Positions 45,676 to 56,655 of a stretch of DNA of 64,000 bases are shown one piece after another (the first letter of the stretch is position 1; the number at the start of each line of letters is the position of its first letter). The stretch is from Petrolisthes cinctipes (lineage: Eukaryota > Arthropoda > Malacostraca > Decapoda > Porcellanidae). The stretch covers positions 62,001 through 126,000 of the forward strand of contig JAWQEG010000491.1 of the NCBI GenBank assembly GCA_033782935.1, in the 5' to 3' direction. Made by a program: the position numbers and the translations under genes. The notes under the pieces are model-generated. The model saw nothing but the letters and a program-made list of their open reading frames with translations, was not told the DNA's origin and did not search any database.

Positions 45676-45774
45676 GTGTTATCCCAGGTACTCAATTTTC
45701 CACCCACTCCTGTATGGATGAATGAATGAATGAAGAGCTGTGAAAACTCAGCCAAGCTACACCTGCCAAATATT

Positions 45775-45945
45775 AATACCTCCTCTTCCTCTCCTTTCCT
45801 CCCTCCCTCCTTCCTCTTCCTCTCCCTTCCTCCCTCCCTCCCTCCCTCCTCTTCCTCTCCCTTCCTCCCTCCCTCCCTCCTCTTCCTCTCCCTTCCTCCC
45901 TCCCTCCCTCCTCTTCCTCTCCCTCCCTCCCTCCCTCCTTTTCAT
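45775..45945. repeat. Pyrimidine minisatellite, about 35-bp unit
   Basis: The unit CCTCCTCTTCCTCTCCCTTC plus CTCCCTCCCTC is repeated about four to five times. Long frames on both strands (for example 45757-46074) are artefacts of this repeat. Confidence 0.9.
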
Positions 45946-46021
45946 CCCGCCCGTCCTTGGTGGCTTTCTCCTCTTCTTCCCTAGCTGCCTTCCTCCTACG
46001 TGTATAGGAGGGATGTATGTA

Positions 46022-46234
46022 CAGTTGGACACAGTAATGGGTGGTACAGCCCAGGTGAAAGATACTTGTCCCATTTGAGTAACCAGTGTGTATTATCAGG
46101 TAGTTGCTTTTTATTACCATCCTCAATACTGACTTCTGCCCCTGATGTCTCCTATTTGGCACTAAGGAACTTGATATTGGGAGAAATTGACCATCTTTCA
46201 CCTGGGCTGTACCACCCATTCATGTATCCAACTG
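46022..46234. mobile_element. TA-flanked MITE, 213 bp
   Basis: Ends CAGTTGGACACAGTAATGGG and CAGTTGGATACATGAATGGG, then TGGTACAGCCCAGGTGAAAG in both arms. TA at 46020-46021 and 46235-46236. Confidence 0.88.
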
Positions 46235-46680
46235 TACAGTAGATAATATGAGCCGACAGCTTTTCAGTCAGCAAGGCAGAACACTCGGCCATCAATATAT
46301 GCCAGACAAAATAATTATGTTTTACAGACCACACATTATTCCTAGGTGTGTTTAAATGAGGCATCATGTAACCATTATTAAAATATCACATACTAAATGT
46401 GTATGTGATATAATAGAAGGAAAAAAAAAATGTTCTATTGGTTTAAATGAATTTGATATTTAGGGATTATAAGCGATTTCAATTATAATAATAAACCATA
46501 TTTTATAAATCATATTAGCTGGATATTTGGTGTCTAATGTTTGTATACATTCATTAACAGCAAAGTGAAGTAATTTAGTATTTTGTCATTAACCAACATT
46601 ATATCATTACAAGACACGCCTATTAAAGTTGACCAATAATATACATTGTACTCACTCGATTTCCCCTAAACGTTAAAATG

Positions 46681-46686
46681 TTTATT
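46681..46686 (-). terminator. Candidate poly-A signal of the ion-channel gene
   Basis: AATAAA on the minus strand, 73 bases past the stop codon at 46759-46761. Confidence 0.5.
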
Positions 46687-46758
46687 CACAACTAAATCTC
46701 AAAGTTTACACGAGAGTTTGTCAACAGGGAGATTGTTTATGATGGTTACAAGAAGAAA

Positions 46759-49700
46759 TCAGCTTGTTCTGTAGGTGACAGTGTAAATTAAGTAATAGAA
46801 CACGAACGCAAAGAATCCAGTTGCTATGATGAGTTGGGCCCAAAAGTTGATTTTGTTGGCGGTGATGACTGTAGTCATGATTGTGACAGCAGAATCTAGA
46901 CTGCCGTTTACATTGGTCCAAACTTTGCCGTTATGAGTGGGCACCTGCTGCTTTCTACCTCTTAATGCCTCCATCTGTCTCACATAATTTATGACAACCA
47001 GCCAAAGCACAATCACAAACTTAATGATGATGCAAAATAGAAACCAGATGTCCACAACCTGGCAATAGGAAACAATTGTAGGCATGATTGAGTACAGAAT
47101 ATAATAAATAATAATAATAATAAACGGTTTATTGAGCAGAATGCAGCCCTGAGGCTGAAAATATATATAGGTAATAAATGGACTCCTTATATACTGAATG
47201 TTTTTAATTAGGGAACATTGCTTAGCCATAGGAACTGTACAGTCGGCGGCAAAAGTCCCGTCACCTCACTTGCTTCACCGAGGCAAGCGATGTTCATAGA
47301 CTCGAGATTATTAGGTGTAGAAAAAGTGCGTATTAATCGAGTCCATGAACACTGCGTGTCTTGGTGAAGTAGATGAGGCGACAGGACTTCTGCCGCCGAC
47401 TGTACAAATGATTGGAAATGGAAAGAAAATAGATTATCAGGACTTCGGTCTGAAGTAATAACATAACTAAGAACAAAGTGTGCTTGAATAAAATAAACCG
47501 TACTCGTATATAACAGCGGTGAAAATAGATTGTATCTGCTGCATCCCTTATCGTAGTTATTAGACTTACTTTGAGGTAGGCAGTTCTGGGCATTGACTGA
47601 TTGGTCTGAAGGAAGAGCGCTGCCATTACCATGAGAGCCGTGAGCGACACCATGATGCGGTCAGTAAAATCATCCAGGGCAAAGTAGAAAGTGAGGTAGG
47701 TGATGATGAGCAGCAGTGTAGTGGGCACGTACCTAGTAATTATTTGAGACGATTTAACAACTTTGCAGTGTGGTACTGTAGGATAGCTACCTAATAGTCC
47801 TTTGTGCCAACAGGCATATCTCAATTATTATTCGCTAATGTACCATTTGTAGTAAGAAGCACTTAATAGTTTTCTCTATGTTAAGGAAAATTAGAACTAA
47901 AGGTACAGCCACAATCAAATATTCACCGACACTTTCCTTCCATCGTGCAAATAAATCGGTATCATATCAAAATGATATGTCAACTCAACCCCCTCAATTA
48001 TTATTATGAGTTGCTGCAAAATCATACACGTGTTGTTTTTTACTACCAAGATATTTATTACGATGGAAGGAAAGTGTGGGTGGATATTTGATTGTGGCTG
48101 TACCTCTGAAGTCCACACTTTATATTCCCTCCTGTAAAATTAAAAATTGAGTAAGGAATTTCCAAATTCAGGTCCAATTTTTTTGGAGCTGTTTAATTAA
48201 AGGCATTGCACGTGCAGGATAATGCACAATATTAGTAAGGGGAATGGATGGATGAAGGTACAATATTCTAGAGTTGTGTTTCCATCAGGGATATTTGTGC
48301 CAAATTTAAAAACGTTATTAATTATTTCAGATATTTGCTGTGTTTTTTTACTGAATTAATTTGAGCATCGGGGAGTGTTGCATGCCCGGGCTCCAGAGGA
48401 GAGGAACCACCCACTGATAAGATACAGAATATCCAGTAAAATAACGATTGAAAAAAGTGATACAACTTTGTCAATGATAGAGAAGCTGTAGTGAAACAGC
48501 AAGAGGGGAAGAAAATATGAGACGAAACGGTATTGATTTCATGATGCCCAAGAGCGTTGTAAAGGTTGAGCCAACACACACATCAAAGCTTTACTTAATA
48601 CAGGGACAGATGAGACTCCTGAACAACACCCAAAAACTGTATCGGAATTAATATATTAGTAAGCAATTAAAAAATGCAGCAATGTGACCTGAACCACGCC
48701 CGAGACCTTGTTGCAAACATGTTGGAAGCCCTGTTATAATAATTGATAAGTAAACAAACACAAGACAACTCCACACGTGCTCTAGGATTGTGTTGACGCG
48801 TAATATTGTACACATTTGAGCTTTATCAACAAAGGTATGGTTGTTGAACCACCTCAAAAGAAGCCTAAACATTCCAATTTTCCTGAAGAAGAAATACAAA
48901 TGCTAATAATTGACGTAAGTAAGAAGAAGCACTGTTTCATTGGAAATTTGATAGTGGTGAAACTGTGAGCTCCAAGGCGATAGAACATTACTGTGCACAA
49001 GGTGCCTCCATCCCCGTCACGGCTTATCTTGGTTGACGTTTGTTTGGACAGGTCTCGCAGTCACTACCACTTTCGTTTTCTCTCTTTTCAGTTTTTGCAG
49101 CATTTTTTATTTTTTATTTTCATTGTGCTCAAACTACGCAAAACAAAAATGTTCGCTACATATTTTGTTGTTTTAGACCACACTTATAATAATATGGTAT
49201 CAGTAATGACGTCAAACCAGTTAACGTTAATGTTGTGTAAACGAGAATGTTTGCATTATATCCGAGTGGGTCAGCGCTAGGCACCCCTTGAGGAGCCTTA
49301 GCTTACTAAGGCGTCGTAACTCGGAACAATATGGCGGCCTCCATGTTTTGAGTCTGGAAAGTTTTTGTTGCTGGGTTGAGAGTGCAGTAAGCTAAGGCGC
49401 CTCATGGCCTACAATTTTCCTTGGAGCGTAGGTTCAACGGTCGGGGGAACTGGTATATTTTCTGCCCATTAAGCTGGCCAGTCGCGAGGGTGAATTGCAA
49501 TACTCTCTGCATCTTACTTTGTTGTGAGATCAATGCATAGAGAAGGGAAAGGAATACAGCATATGAAACGCCAAGTAGTAACATTACTTGCCAGCCTACT
49601 CGATTTTTTTTTTCTTCTAATGTTTCGACACTGAACATAGGCTTCTTCAAGCCCGTTAACGTGGTCCAGGTCAACTGATACCCAAGGCCGCTTGATACCC

Positions 49701-52700
49701 ACGCACACACACTCACACGTCTCGACCTCTGAGGTCCCAGCCACAGAGGAAGGGAACTGAGGGATTTCTCAATGTTTTGCGACGTTCGGTGGCCTTATAG
49801 TTAGTTACTGAAACTCGATTTGGAAGGGTAAGTATCTTCAGCCCCTCACTTGAGAGGATTCGATATCCCAACCTATAGGTTACGAGTCCAGAACACTAAC
49901 CCATTAGCCACATCCCCTCTATTGCATATGGAGGTAGCTAAAAACTTGTCTGAGGAAGACAATCCCCAGTTTCTTCCCGAACGACAGGGCAAGGAATTAG
50001 CTACTGATAGACAACTGGTGTTTGCGAATAGGATAATGGCTCATTATCAAACGACACCAGCGCTTCCTTCATGACCATATTACAGGCTTTACAGCACTAA
50101 ATCTGACCTGATAGTCACCAAGGATTTTATAGTGGCAAACAAAACTACGGTATATTATACAGGTTCACCAATTCCATCATTTGTTTGGGTAAGTTTTGTA
50201 AAATATCTGGTTCCAGCACATATTATTTGTCTTGCCTTCTTTGAGACCCTGCATCCACTGTACAAAGAAAGGAGGGACAAAATAAGTTGTGTATACGTAG
50301 CCAATGCTTCAAGTAGTAAATACGAGCAAACGTCATCATTTTGTCCTAAGGATCTTCGTTATGTTTCAGTGGGTAACGCCAAAGTTGGTCTGTTTGGGTC
50401 AGTCTTCAAGCAGCTCATGGAAAAAACCTGGGTTTGATTATGCTGTACCCAAGCATAAGTGGTACCAAAAAGTTTTCTTTCACATGAAGGATGTTACTGC
50501 ACTCAACGCTAACATACTTCAGAGCCATATCAACAACCAGAAGGATACAATGAAGGAACTTATGTCAAAGATGTATAGAGAGATCTTTGACGAGTATGGT
50601 GCCGACAAAGAAATTAGCTACCTGTAACATCTTCCTCTGACACATTTGATGACTCATCCACTCAATTACATTGTCTCTGATAAAACAGTTAGCTAGGCCG
50701 GCAGCTCTTCGTCCTCTGCATCGACCAGTACAGGGTGAAACATCGGATAAGAACAGTCTGTCAAGGGAATAAATACTATTCCCTAATGAGAGGTCCAGCG
50801 TATTTGGTTTCAATGAACTTGCAATATCATATATTTTCAAAAGAAATTAATTGTTTGCCTACCGTCAACACAGAAAATACCAGTGCAACTATACTTTTAC
50901 TAAAACGACCACATGGATGGACGCAATACACAAGCACGTTATATTCTTGTTTGTCACAATTGGCTACACACTCACGGATAACATTTCAAATACACAAACA
51001 AAACCCTTGAATAATTACACATATTCAAAAACACATGCACATCACAACTACCAAAACCGAAATTAAGGAGACGGAGAGAAGAGGGGAGTGGAAGTAGAGG
51101 AGGAGGGAGAGTGTAGGTGGAGCTTTGCATACGTCACAGTCAACACGTCACTAGTTGTGTTCGTTTCCATGTCTGGCAAATCCAGTTTATGCTTCTTGGT
51201 ATAGGTACAAGTGTCTTTATAATTTACAATTAGTGATTCATGATACTCTTATAAATTAGGACACTGTGTGTACTAAACTCTAGCGAACGCTCGTACTGAT
51301 ACGAGTGTTCGTTACAGAGTTATTCTGAAAAAACGAGCTTGCAATGTCTCTGAAATCCTTAGTAGGGTTGTGTTGTGCACATTATGGCTCATGAATGGAT
51401 GTGTGATTGGTAAGGACATGAGCAGACTGACTCTGACTGTATAACACACCCTTGTATTCTATCTGCCACTGCACTCATACCAAGGAGTCATCTCACTGTT
51501 AAGTATGATATTTAAGACACCAAATTTAAAAACCCTCTGTGTGTACAGTATGATGCTCTCCTTTGTGATATACTTGAAAAAATCCCTTTTTCAGCTTGGC
51601 ACATAGTGTTAGGTGCAGAAAATGTCACCTATAAGAAACCTGACATACGATATATAATCCGCTACTAGTGAATCTTGCAATAAACTGAAAGCCAGTGTTT
51701 GTCCACGTAGTTACTCAACTATGAAGTCCGGCTCATTGAAATTTGCATTTATATAAAACCATAATTTTCATTATTATCATTACTCCAAGATATCTTCAGT
51801 ATATACTCAGGTTGCAATTGTGGTATTTATTTTTATAAGTTCATAATGGAACATTAATGTCATTATAAAATGAAGATTGATTTATAAAGAAAATCATAAG
51901 AATTCATGCAATATGAGTATACAAACGGTTTCCTTTATAACAGACCTCGCACGTCATTTCCATTAACAGGAAAAAGACTGAAATAGTTCTAACGCCAATG
52001 CATACAGCCCTCAGTGAAATATTAAAGGTATGAATCTTGGGCCAGACAGTGACTCACAGTCCAGTAAGGGAGATAAGGAATTCATACTCCCTACCCTGGA
52101 TGTCCTAGGAAATCCTCTCCTCGGCTGTACACTCACAATCCAAAATTTGTATCCAGGTCTTGTTGAAGTTTCGAATCATTTAACATACTAGTGATGCAAT
52201 TACAACGCTTATCCTGTTTTATATTTGCTTGAGCTCGCTTAATACTCGTTCAGGCTATTTGAATTAAGCCTGGATATATATTTTGGATTGGGAGTGTACA
52301 GTATATATAAATACTCACGTGCCACTTATATAATATGTGGAGAGGTTAGAAAAGGTGAAGATGACAGTGACGTGGGTCTTTCCCCCCTTCTCTCCTCCCA
52401 ATGTCTTCGACCCCTTCACGTAATACTCCAACAACCGACGACCACTCTGCAAAACATAATGACTTGATGAACAGAATATGTTTTTATGGTGGAAATGTTG
52501 AAATAGAAAATATTTTAATTGAGAAATAAATAGTTATTTGAGAGTAGTGAGACTTACTAGGAAATGGATGCCCTCATTTTGAAGTGTTAGTCTGCTGGCA
52601 CTCAGCGTTGAGCGGATCAGTACCCGACATTCTTGGACATCAAATGGGTACATGGTTAGGTCGAACTGGCAGATGGACTGAACTGTCAGTGGTCGGATTT

Positions 52701-52736
52701 CTACCATATCATTTTTGCTGCCCTCAAACTGTTGGT
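46759..52736 (-). CDS. Cys-loop ligand-gated ion channel, C-terminal half (four exons)
   Basis: Exons are 52736-52558, 52446-52319, 47732-47570 and 47058-46759; all junctions are AG/GT and the frame is continuous. Exon 1 carries the Cys-loop CQFDLTMYPFDVQEC, with 13 residues between the cysteines. Exon 2 covers the late ligand-binding domain (VTVIFTFSNLSTYYISGT). Exon 3 has TM1 (VPTTLLLIITYLTFYF) and TM2 (RIMVSLTALMVMAALFLQ). Exon 4 has TM3 (VDIWFLFCIIIKFVIVLWLV), a short cytoplasmic loop and TM4 (FWAQLIIATGFFAFVFYYLI), ending close to the stop. The product is a pentameric plasma-membrane channel subunit. The TM1-TM2 linker (DDFTDR) lacks the PAR triplet of typical chloride channels and the GEK of nicotinic ones. 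This recalls the insect pHCl/hodor-like branch, but ligand and ion are uncertain. Signal peptide and first exons lie beyond what I could find. The 4.6-kb intron 2 holds MITEs and a transposase remnant. Confidence 0.88.
47240..47402. mobile_element. TA-flanked MITE, family H copy 2, in intron 3 of the channel gene
   Basis: Same 163-bp length and ends as 39407-39569 (CAGTCGGCGGCAAAAGTCC). TA at 47238-47239 and 47403-47404. It makes up about a third of the 511-bp intron. Confidence 0.88.
47906..48100. mobile_element. TA-flanked MITE, family C copy 3, in intron 2
   Basis: Ends CAGCCACAATCAAAT inverted. TA at 47904-47905 and 48101-48102. It is 195 bp, with a small central deletion relative to copies 1 and 2. 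Confidence 0.85.
48103..50131. other. Intronic sequence, no further gene seen
   Basis: Frames up to 104 codons (49402-49716, minus) without recognised motifs. No additional channel exon found here. Confidence 0.4.
50132..50635 (+). pseudogene. Decayed transposase-like fragment, possibly piggyBac-related
   Basis: Two overlapping frames, 50132-50437 and 50304-50627, join with a shift near 50420. The second reads KHKWYQKVFFHMKDVTALNA, which resembles the segment after the DDE core of piggyBac-like transposases (a KWYxKVxxHLxxxxxxNA pattern). The first part lacks clear landmarks. It is on the opposite strand to the channel gene and lies within its second intron. It is short, frameshifted and has no visible TIRs. 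Another DDE family is possible. Confidence 0.35.
50640..52127. other. Intronic sequence, no gene seen
   Basis: AT-rich; frames of at most 91 codons; no exon-like region with channel motifs. Confidence 0.4.
52130..52296. mobile_element. TA-flanked MITE, 167 bp, adjacent to a splice donor
   Basis: Ends CACTCACAATCCAAAATTTG and CACTCCCAATCCAAAATATA, inverted. TA at 52128-52129 and 52297-52298. Inverted homologue of 9590-9756. Its edge is 22 bases from the GT donor at 52318. Confidence 0.88.
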
Positions 52737-53229
52737 CTGTCAGAAGCATGTTTTTGAGGTAATACGTGAAGTATACAGAAACGGTTCATTATATAATTTC
52801 ATGAAAGATATGTAAAAGAGAGAATGCATGTTGATAGAACATTTTATGAAGCAAATTGGTTGTAGTAAATTAGGGCAAGGAGTTCTGGCTTGTGTGGGCT
52901 TCAAAGAGGGAGTGAATGCTTCTTTGTTATCATTTGTTTTCGAACACTGAAGAAGGTGAGGACCAAGTATGTGTGAGGTTCGAAATCCTGCCCTTTGCGT
53001 TTGAAGTCTCACAAATATTTGTCATGGAGAAAAGTAATGGAAAGTAGAGCTGACAACCTGAAAGACTGAAATTACAATCTAACACTCGTACGAGGGAGCT
53101 GGATAGGAAAGGTATGAACATGAGTAGCCGGACGAGAGGTACACACTCTCCTAACGTGAGGAAGCATACACTGATGAACATACTTTAGATAAGTATTTTG
53201 GAGAGTGGGTCTTGCTTCGTGACTAATGA
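52737..53229. other. Upstream intron of the channel gene, no exon recognised
   Basis: No earlier ligand-binding-domain exon could be identified up to the retroelement; the gene is therefore partial as annotated. Confidence 0.4.
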
Positions 53230-53536
53230 CAGAATGTGCCTAAAGAGCTTTTGTCACTGTAAGGGCGAAACACCATTTTACTCCTCCTGACTCTTGGGTG
53301 GTAGTTGGACGGGTCTGAAGATATGCTCGACTCTTCTTATTACGAGATTTATTGAAGCCTCAGTGTCCCGATTCATCCCATCAGAAGCTCAACCGAGGTT
53401 ACCACAGGACTTCTCTTACCTTCAGTCGGCAGAGCGCTCACAGCTTCACCCCAAGAAAGCTGTTCTCCTCGCTGGCTGTCTTTGCTCTCAAATATTTCTG
53501 TTACTCCTGTTATATTGTAGTCTTGTGAATTTTGCT

Positions 53537-53712
53537 TTGTGTTAGAGTGATACAGTGAACATTCTGTTACTCTGGGCTATTGTGCACGAGTGAATATTCT
53601 GGTGTGTTAGGGTGATACAGTGGACATTCTGTTGCTCTGGCATATTTTGTACATATGTGATTATTGGTGGTGTGATAAGCGTAATTCAGTGAACAGTCTG
53701 ATAGTATACTCT
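53537..53712 (+). repeat. Tandem repeat of about 65 bp in the putative LTR
   Basis: GTGTTAGRGTGATACAGTG, then ACATTCTGTTRCTCTGG at 53538-53576 and 53601-53640, with a third weaker copy at 53670-53705. Such repeats are common in LTR U3 regions. Confidence 0.65.
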
Positions 53713-53830
53713 ACTCATTGTGTTTGTTGTTTATTTCAACCCACGGTTCCTTACTATCACCTTGTTCAGACTTGCCTGGGTTTATGGGAAGAAGGTGAAA
53801 TAGTATAAATTGCTCGTCTTCCCTTTACAG

Positions 53831-53849
53831 TGGCGACCTCGCCAGGATC
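53831..53849 (+). promoter_or_regulatory. Putative tRNA primer-binding site
   Basis: TGGCGACCTCGCCAGGATC follows CTTTACA, the likely LTR end. It begins with TGG, as primer sites complementary to the tRNA CCA end do. The tRNA is not identified. Confidence 0.5.
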
Positions 53850-54442
53850 TCTGAACATAGTGTGGTGTACCGTGAGTTGAGGAGTGACAGTGCTACCCAG
53901 GATTGTGCTAGGGTGTCGACAGTTCTCCTGTGTGCGTTGTTGTCCCTGAAAACAGTAGTGATTAGGTGCAGGCTACAAGAGCTTTCTAATCGTCCCAGTG
54001 GTTAGGTTGTGTTTTCTAACCCACTCTTGTTCCCTAACAAGTTTAGACTTTCGACTTGTTACTGTGTCTGCAGTTTAAGAGCCAGCGAGGGTTTGGACGA
54101 CAAGTCTTCATCGTCGTCTGATGGTGGTATTGTTTTTCCTATATGTATATGGGGTGGAAATTTGAGAAAGAGCGTATGGTTGGTTTTGGGTCTGCAACAC
54201 CTGTACTGGTTCTTCTTTTTCCAGCCCCAGTTTTTTATGTGTATTATAGTTCTAGCCTGGTGGTTAACAATTATCTTCTTGAGGTTACTCAGAGGTTTGG
54301 GTATAACTGTGTACCGAATGAATGTTGTTTTGTAATTATTGTTGAGAAGTGTGGAAGAATAGGATACTTATATGGTGTTAAATAGGTTTATGGGTCGGTA
54401 CTTTTGTTCCTAAATTTTAGTTCTTTGTTATTGTCTACAAAG

Positions 54443-55682
54443 ATGTCGAAGTTGTCCACTATTGAGGAACTTAAAGGTCAGGCTGAGCTACTTGGCTTGT
54501 TGGGAGATGATGTGACAAAGTTCATCCTCCAACAACAGGCTGTCGAGAGATGAAAGAGCAAGAGAGCGAGAAGAGAGGGAAAAGGAGAGAGAAGAGAGGG
54601 AAAAGGAGCGACAGTTTGAGTTAGCTAAGTTGCAATTGGCGAAGGAGTCGACGGAGGGAAGATCTAGCCATGAATCTAGCATTCAAGGTCCTAAGCTTCC
54701 TGCCTACCAAGGAGAGGATATCGCTGCTTACATTACTCGGTTTGAACGCATTGCCCAATTGTTGAATTTAGAAGAGGATACACTTGCTGTTAGGTTGGGA
54801 AGTTTGCTCACGGGTAAGGCTGCTGAACTGTATGCTACCCTTGACACGAATACTATCAGTAATTTTCCACTTCTCAAACAGGCGTTACTGACTGGTTTTG
54901 ACAAGACCCCAGAGCGTTATCGGCAGGAATTCAGAGGTAATAAGATCCGAGTCGGCGAAAACTACCGGCAGTTTGCTACCAGACTGCTCCATCTGTTCGA
55001 CTCCTGGCGAGACTCTTCCAAGATCCCCCAGACATTTGAGGGGTTACGAGAGTTTATTGTCTTGGATCAATTCCTTGCTTCCCTTACTCCTGACCTTCGT
55101 CTATTTATTAAGGAACAAGAAATTACGGACCTCAAGATGGCAATGGAGAAGGCAGACACCTGGGCATCAGCTCACAATGCCTACCCAAAACATCACTCCA
55201 GTGGTTCTTCGGGTAAACCTCCTTTCCCCAGTAAGAAGTTGTCAGGGAACGGAGCGAAGGCCAAGGAAGATACCACCTCATCCAAGTACCATCAAGAAAT
55301 TCTGCGCTCAAAGGTAAAGTGTTATAACTGTGGAGAAGAAGGCCACCTTCGAAATCGTTGTCCTAGGAATCCTCGTGTCTTTCAGACAGAGAATGACTCG
55401 ACACCTAAGTACAAGATTGGGTTTTGTATGAGTAATCGTACTCCTCTTGCATTTTCTGTAGCAGGTACTGTTAATGGATCCTGGACGACTACCATCATTA
55501 GGGATACTGGCTGCAACTGTGTCATTGTCTCTAAAGAAGCAGTTCCTGATGCGGACATTTCCTCTAGTCCCAAGGTGCGTGTGGAAGATTTCTCTAGGAA
55601 GAGAGTGAATTTCCTGTTGTTCACTGCTACATCCGATGTCCCTACTATGAAGGATGGGTGCATGCTATTCGAGCTCCCATGA
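54443..55682 (+). pseudogene. Gag and protease of the Gmr1-like element
   Basis: The ATG at 54443 opens a frame that stops at 54551; the same protein continues one frame over (54554-55682), so one base is missing or extra near 54550. The order is an N-terminal charged coiled coil (E/R/K-rich), then a SCAN-like segment around FEGLREFIVLDQFLASL and KMAMEKADTW, then a zinc knuckle CYNCGEEGHLRNRC (CX2CX4HX4C), then an aspartic protease with the DTG triad in RDTGCNCVIVSK. Gag would package the RNA and the protease would process the polyprotein. The frame shifts again near 55645. The 350-residue frame from 54630 is a partial view of this protein. Confidence 0.85.
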
Positions 55683-56340
55683 AGCGCTCTAGTGTTCTCA
55701 TTGGGAATGTTCCAGGGGCTCGGGATCCTACTAATCCCCTTTTCGCAGACAGGGAGACCCCCTCCTTGGTTGCCCAGAGTCTTCAAGACAATTTTCCTAT
55801 CAAAGACTTGATGCAAACTCAATCTTCGCCTGAAGGTTGTCAAAATACATCTACAGTGCAAAATGTTGGTTCTACACCATTTCAGGTTAATGCTGTTCAG
55901 ACTCACAGCAGACACATGAAGAGAGTTCATCCGTTAATGCTACCAGAACTTCAACCTATGAATGTGACTCCGGAAGAATTTGGTCGACTCCAGGAGTCTT
56001 GTCCCACTCTTGCTGAAATTCGGAACAAGGCCAATTCCGGTGAAGAAGAACACTCTAAGGATGGCTCTACCTACGTGTATCTCTGTTCCAGTGGTCTTTT
56101 GTATTGTAAGTGTTTGACTTCTAAATACCTCACAAAGGTTGGTAAGAGTATTTTAGTTGTCCCTAAAGAGTGTCGAAGTATTATCTTGTCAGTGGGTCAT
56201 AAAAATCCTTTATCTGGTCATTTTTCTCATAGAAAAACGGGAATGAAGATAGGGGATAAATTGTTCTAGGGAGGGTTAATTTCTGACATTAGAGATTTCT
56301 GTCGTTCGTGTGACGTGTGTCAGCGGATACTAGTAAATGT
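55640..56340 (+). pseudogene. Protease end, linker and integrase zinc domain of the Gmr1-like element
   Basis: The frame covering 55658-56269 starts with the protease tail (RSSVLIGNVPGARDP). After about 150 residues it reaches VVPKECRSIILSVGHKNPLSGHFSHRKTG (described in parts: GHKNPLSGHFSH holds the two histidines). A TAG at 56267 interrupts it, and the reading then continues with DFCRSCDVCQR, the two cysteines of the integrase HHCC motif. The catalytic core is missing because the element breaks off near 56350. The distance from protease DTG to HHCC is only about 230 residues, leaving no room for RT. Confidence 0.8.
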
Positions 56341-56361
56341 CACGGTGACCCAGGGCAATAA

Positions 56362-56362
<1 letters not shown>

Positions 56363-56411
<49 letters not shown>
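56363..56411 (+). repeat. (GT)n microsatellite
   Basis: About 24 uninterrupted GT units; it marks the break point of the retroelement. Confidence 0.95.
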
Positions 56412-56415
<4 letters not shown>

Positions 56416-56655
56416 GGACGGCTCCTAACACACTCTCGACTAATGATAATTTATGTTGCCATCCTTGCTCGGTCTGTCAGTGAGCACATACTAATGTCAG
56501 TAATGTGAACACTGGCGGCTGTGAAAGTTCACTATGAAATGATAAATTGTTGGAACTGAAAGGAAACTAATACAACAATTATCGATACACAACTACCACT
56601 ATCCATAATACTAAAAGAATAATTTCTGGAAAGTGTTATTAATGGTCAAAAATTG

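Larger units (their letters stand above)
53230..56350 (+). mobile_element. LTR retrotransposon, Gmr1-like, truncated
   Basis: Left LTR (start uncertain), a primer-binding-like site at 53831, then Gag, protease and an integrase zinc-binding domain. The element ends near 56350, next to a (GT)n tract. No reverse transcriptase lies between protease and integrase, and Gag is SCAN-like. Both fit Gmr1-type Ty3/Gypsy elements, in which integrase precedes RT. No right LTR was found, so RT, RNase H and the right LTR are lost. Frameshifts make it inactive. A Ty3 element that lost RT by deletion is the alternative. Confidence 0.75.

Noticed and set aside
45757..46219. Long Gly/Glu/Arg-rich minus frames and their plus-strand counterparts
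   Set aside because: They are translations of the pyrimidine minisatellite and an adjacent MITE.
52740..53181. Additional upstream channel exons
   Set aside because: The frames there show no ligand-binding-domain residues and no suitable splice junction to 52736.
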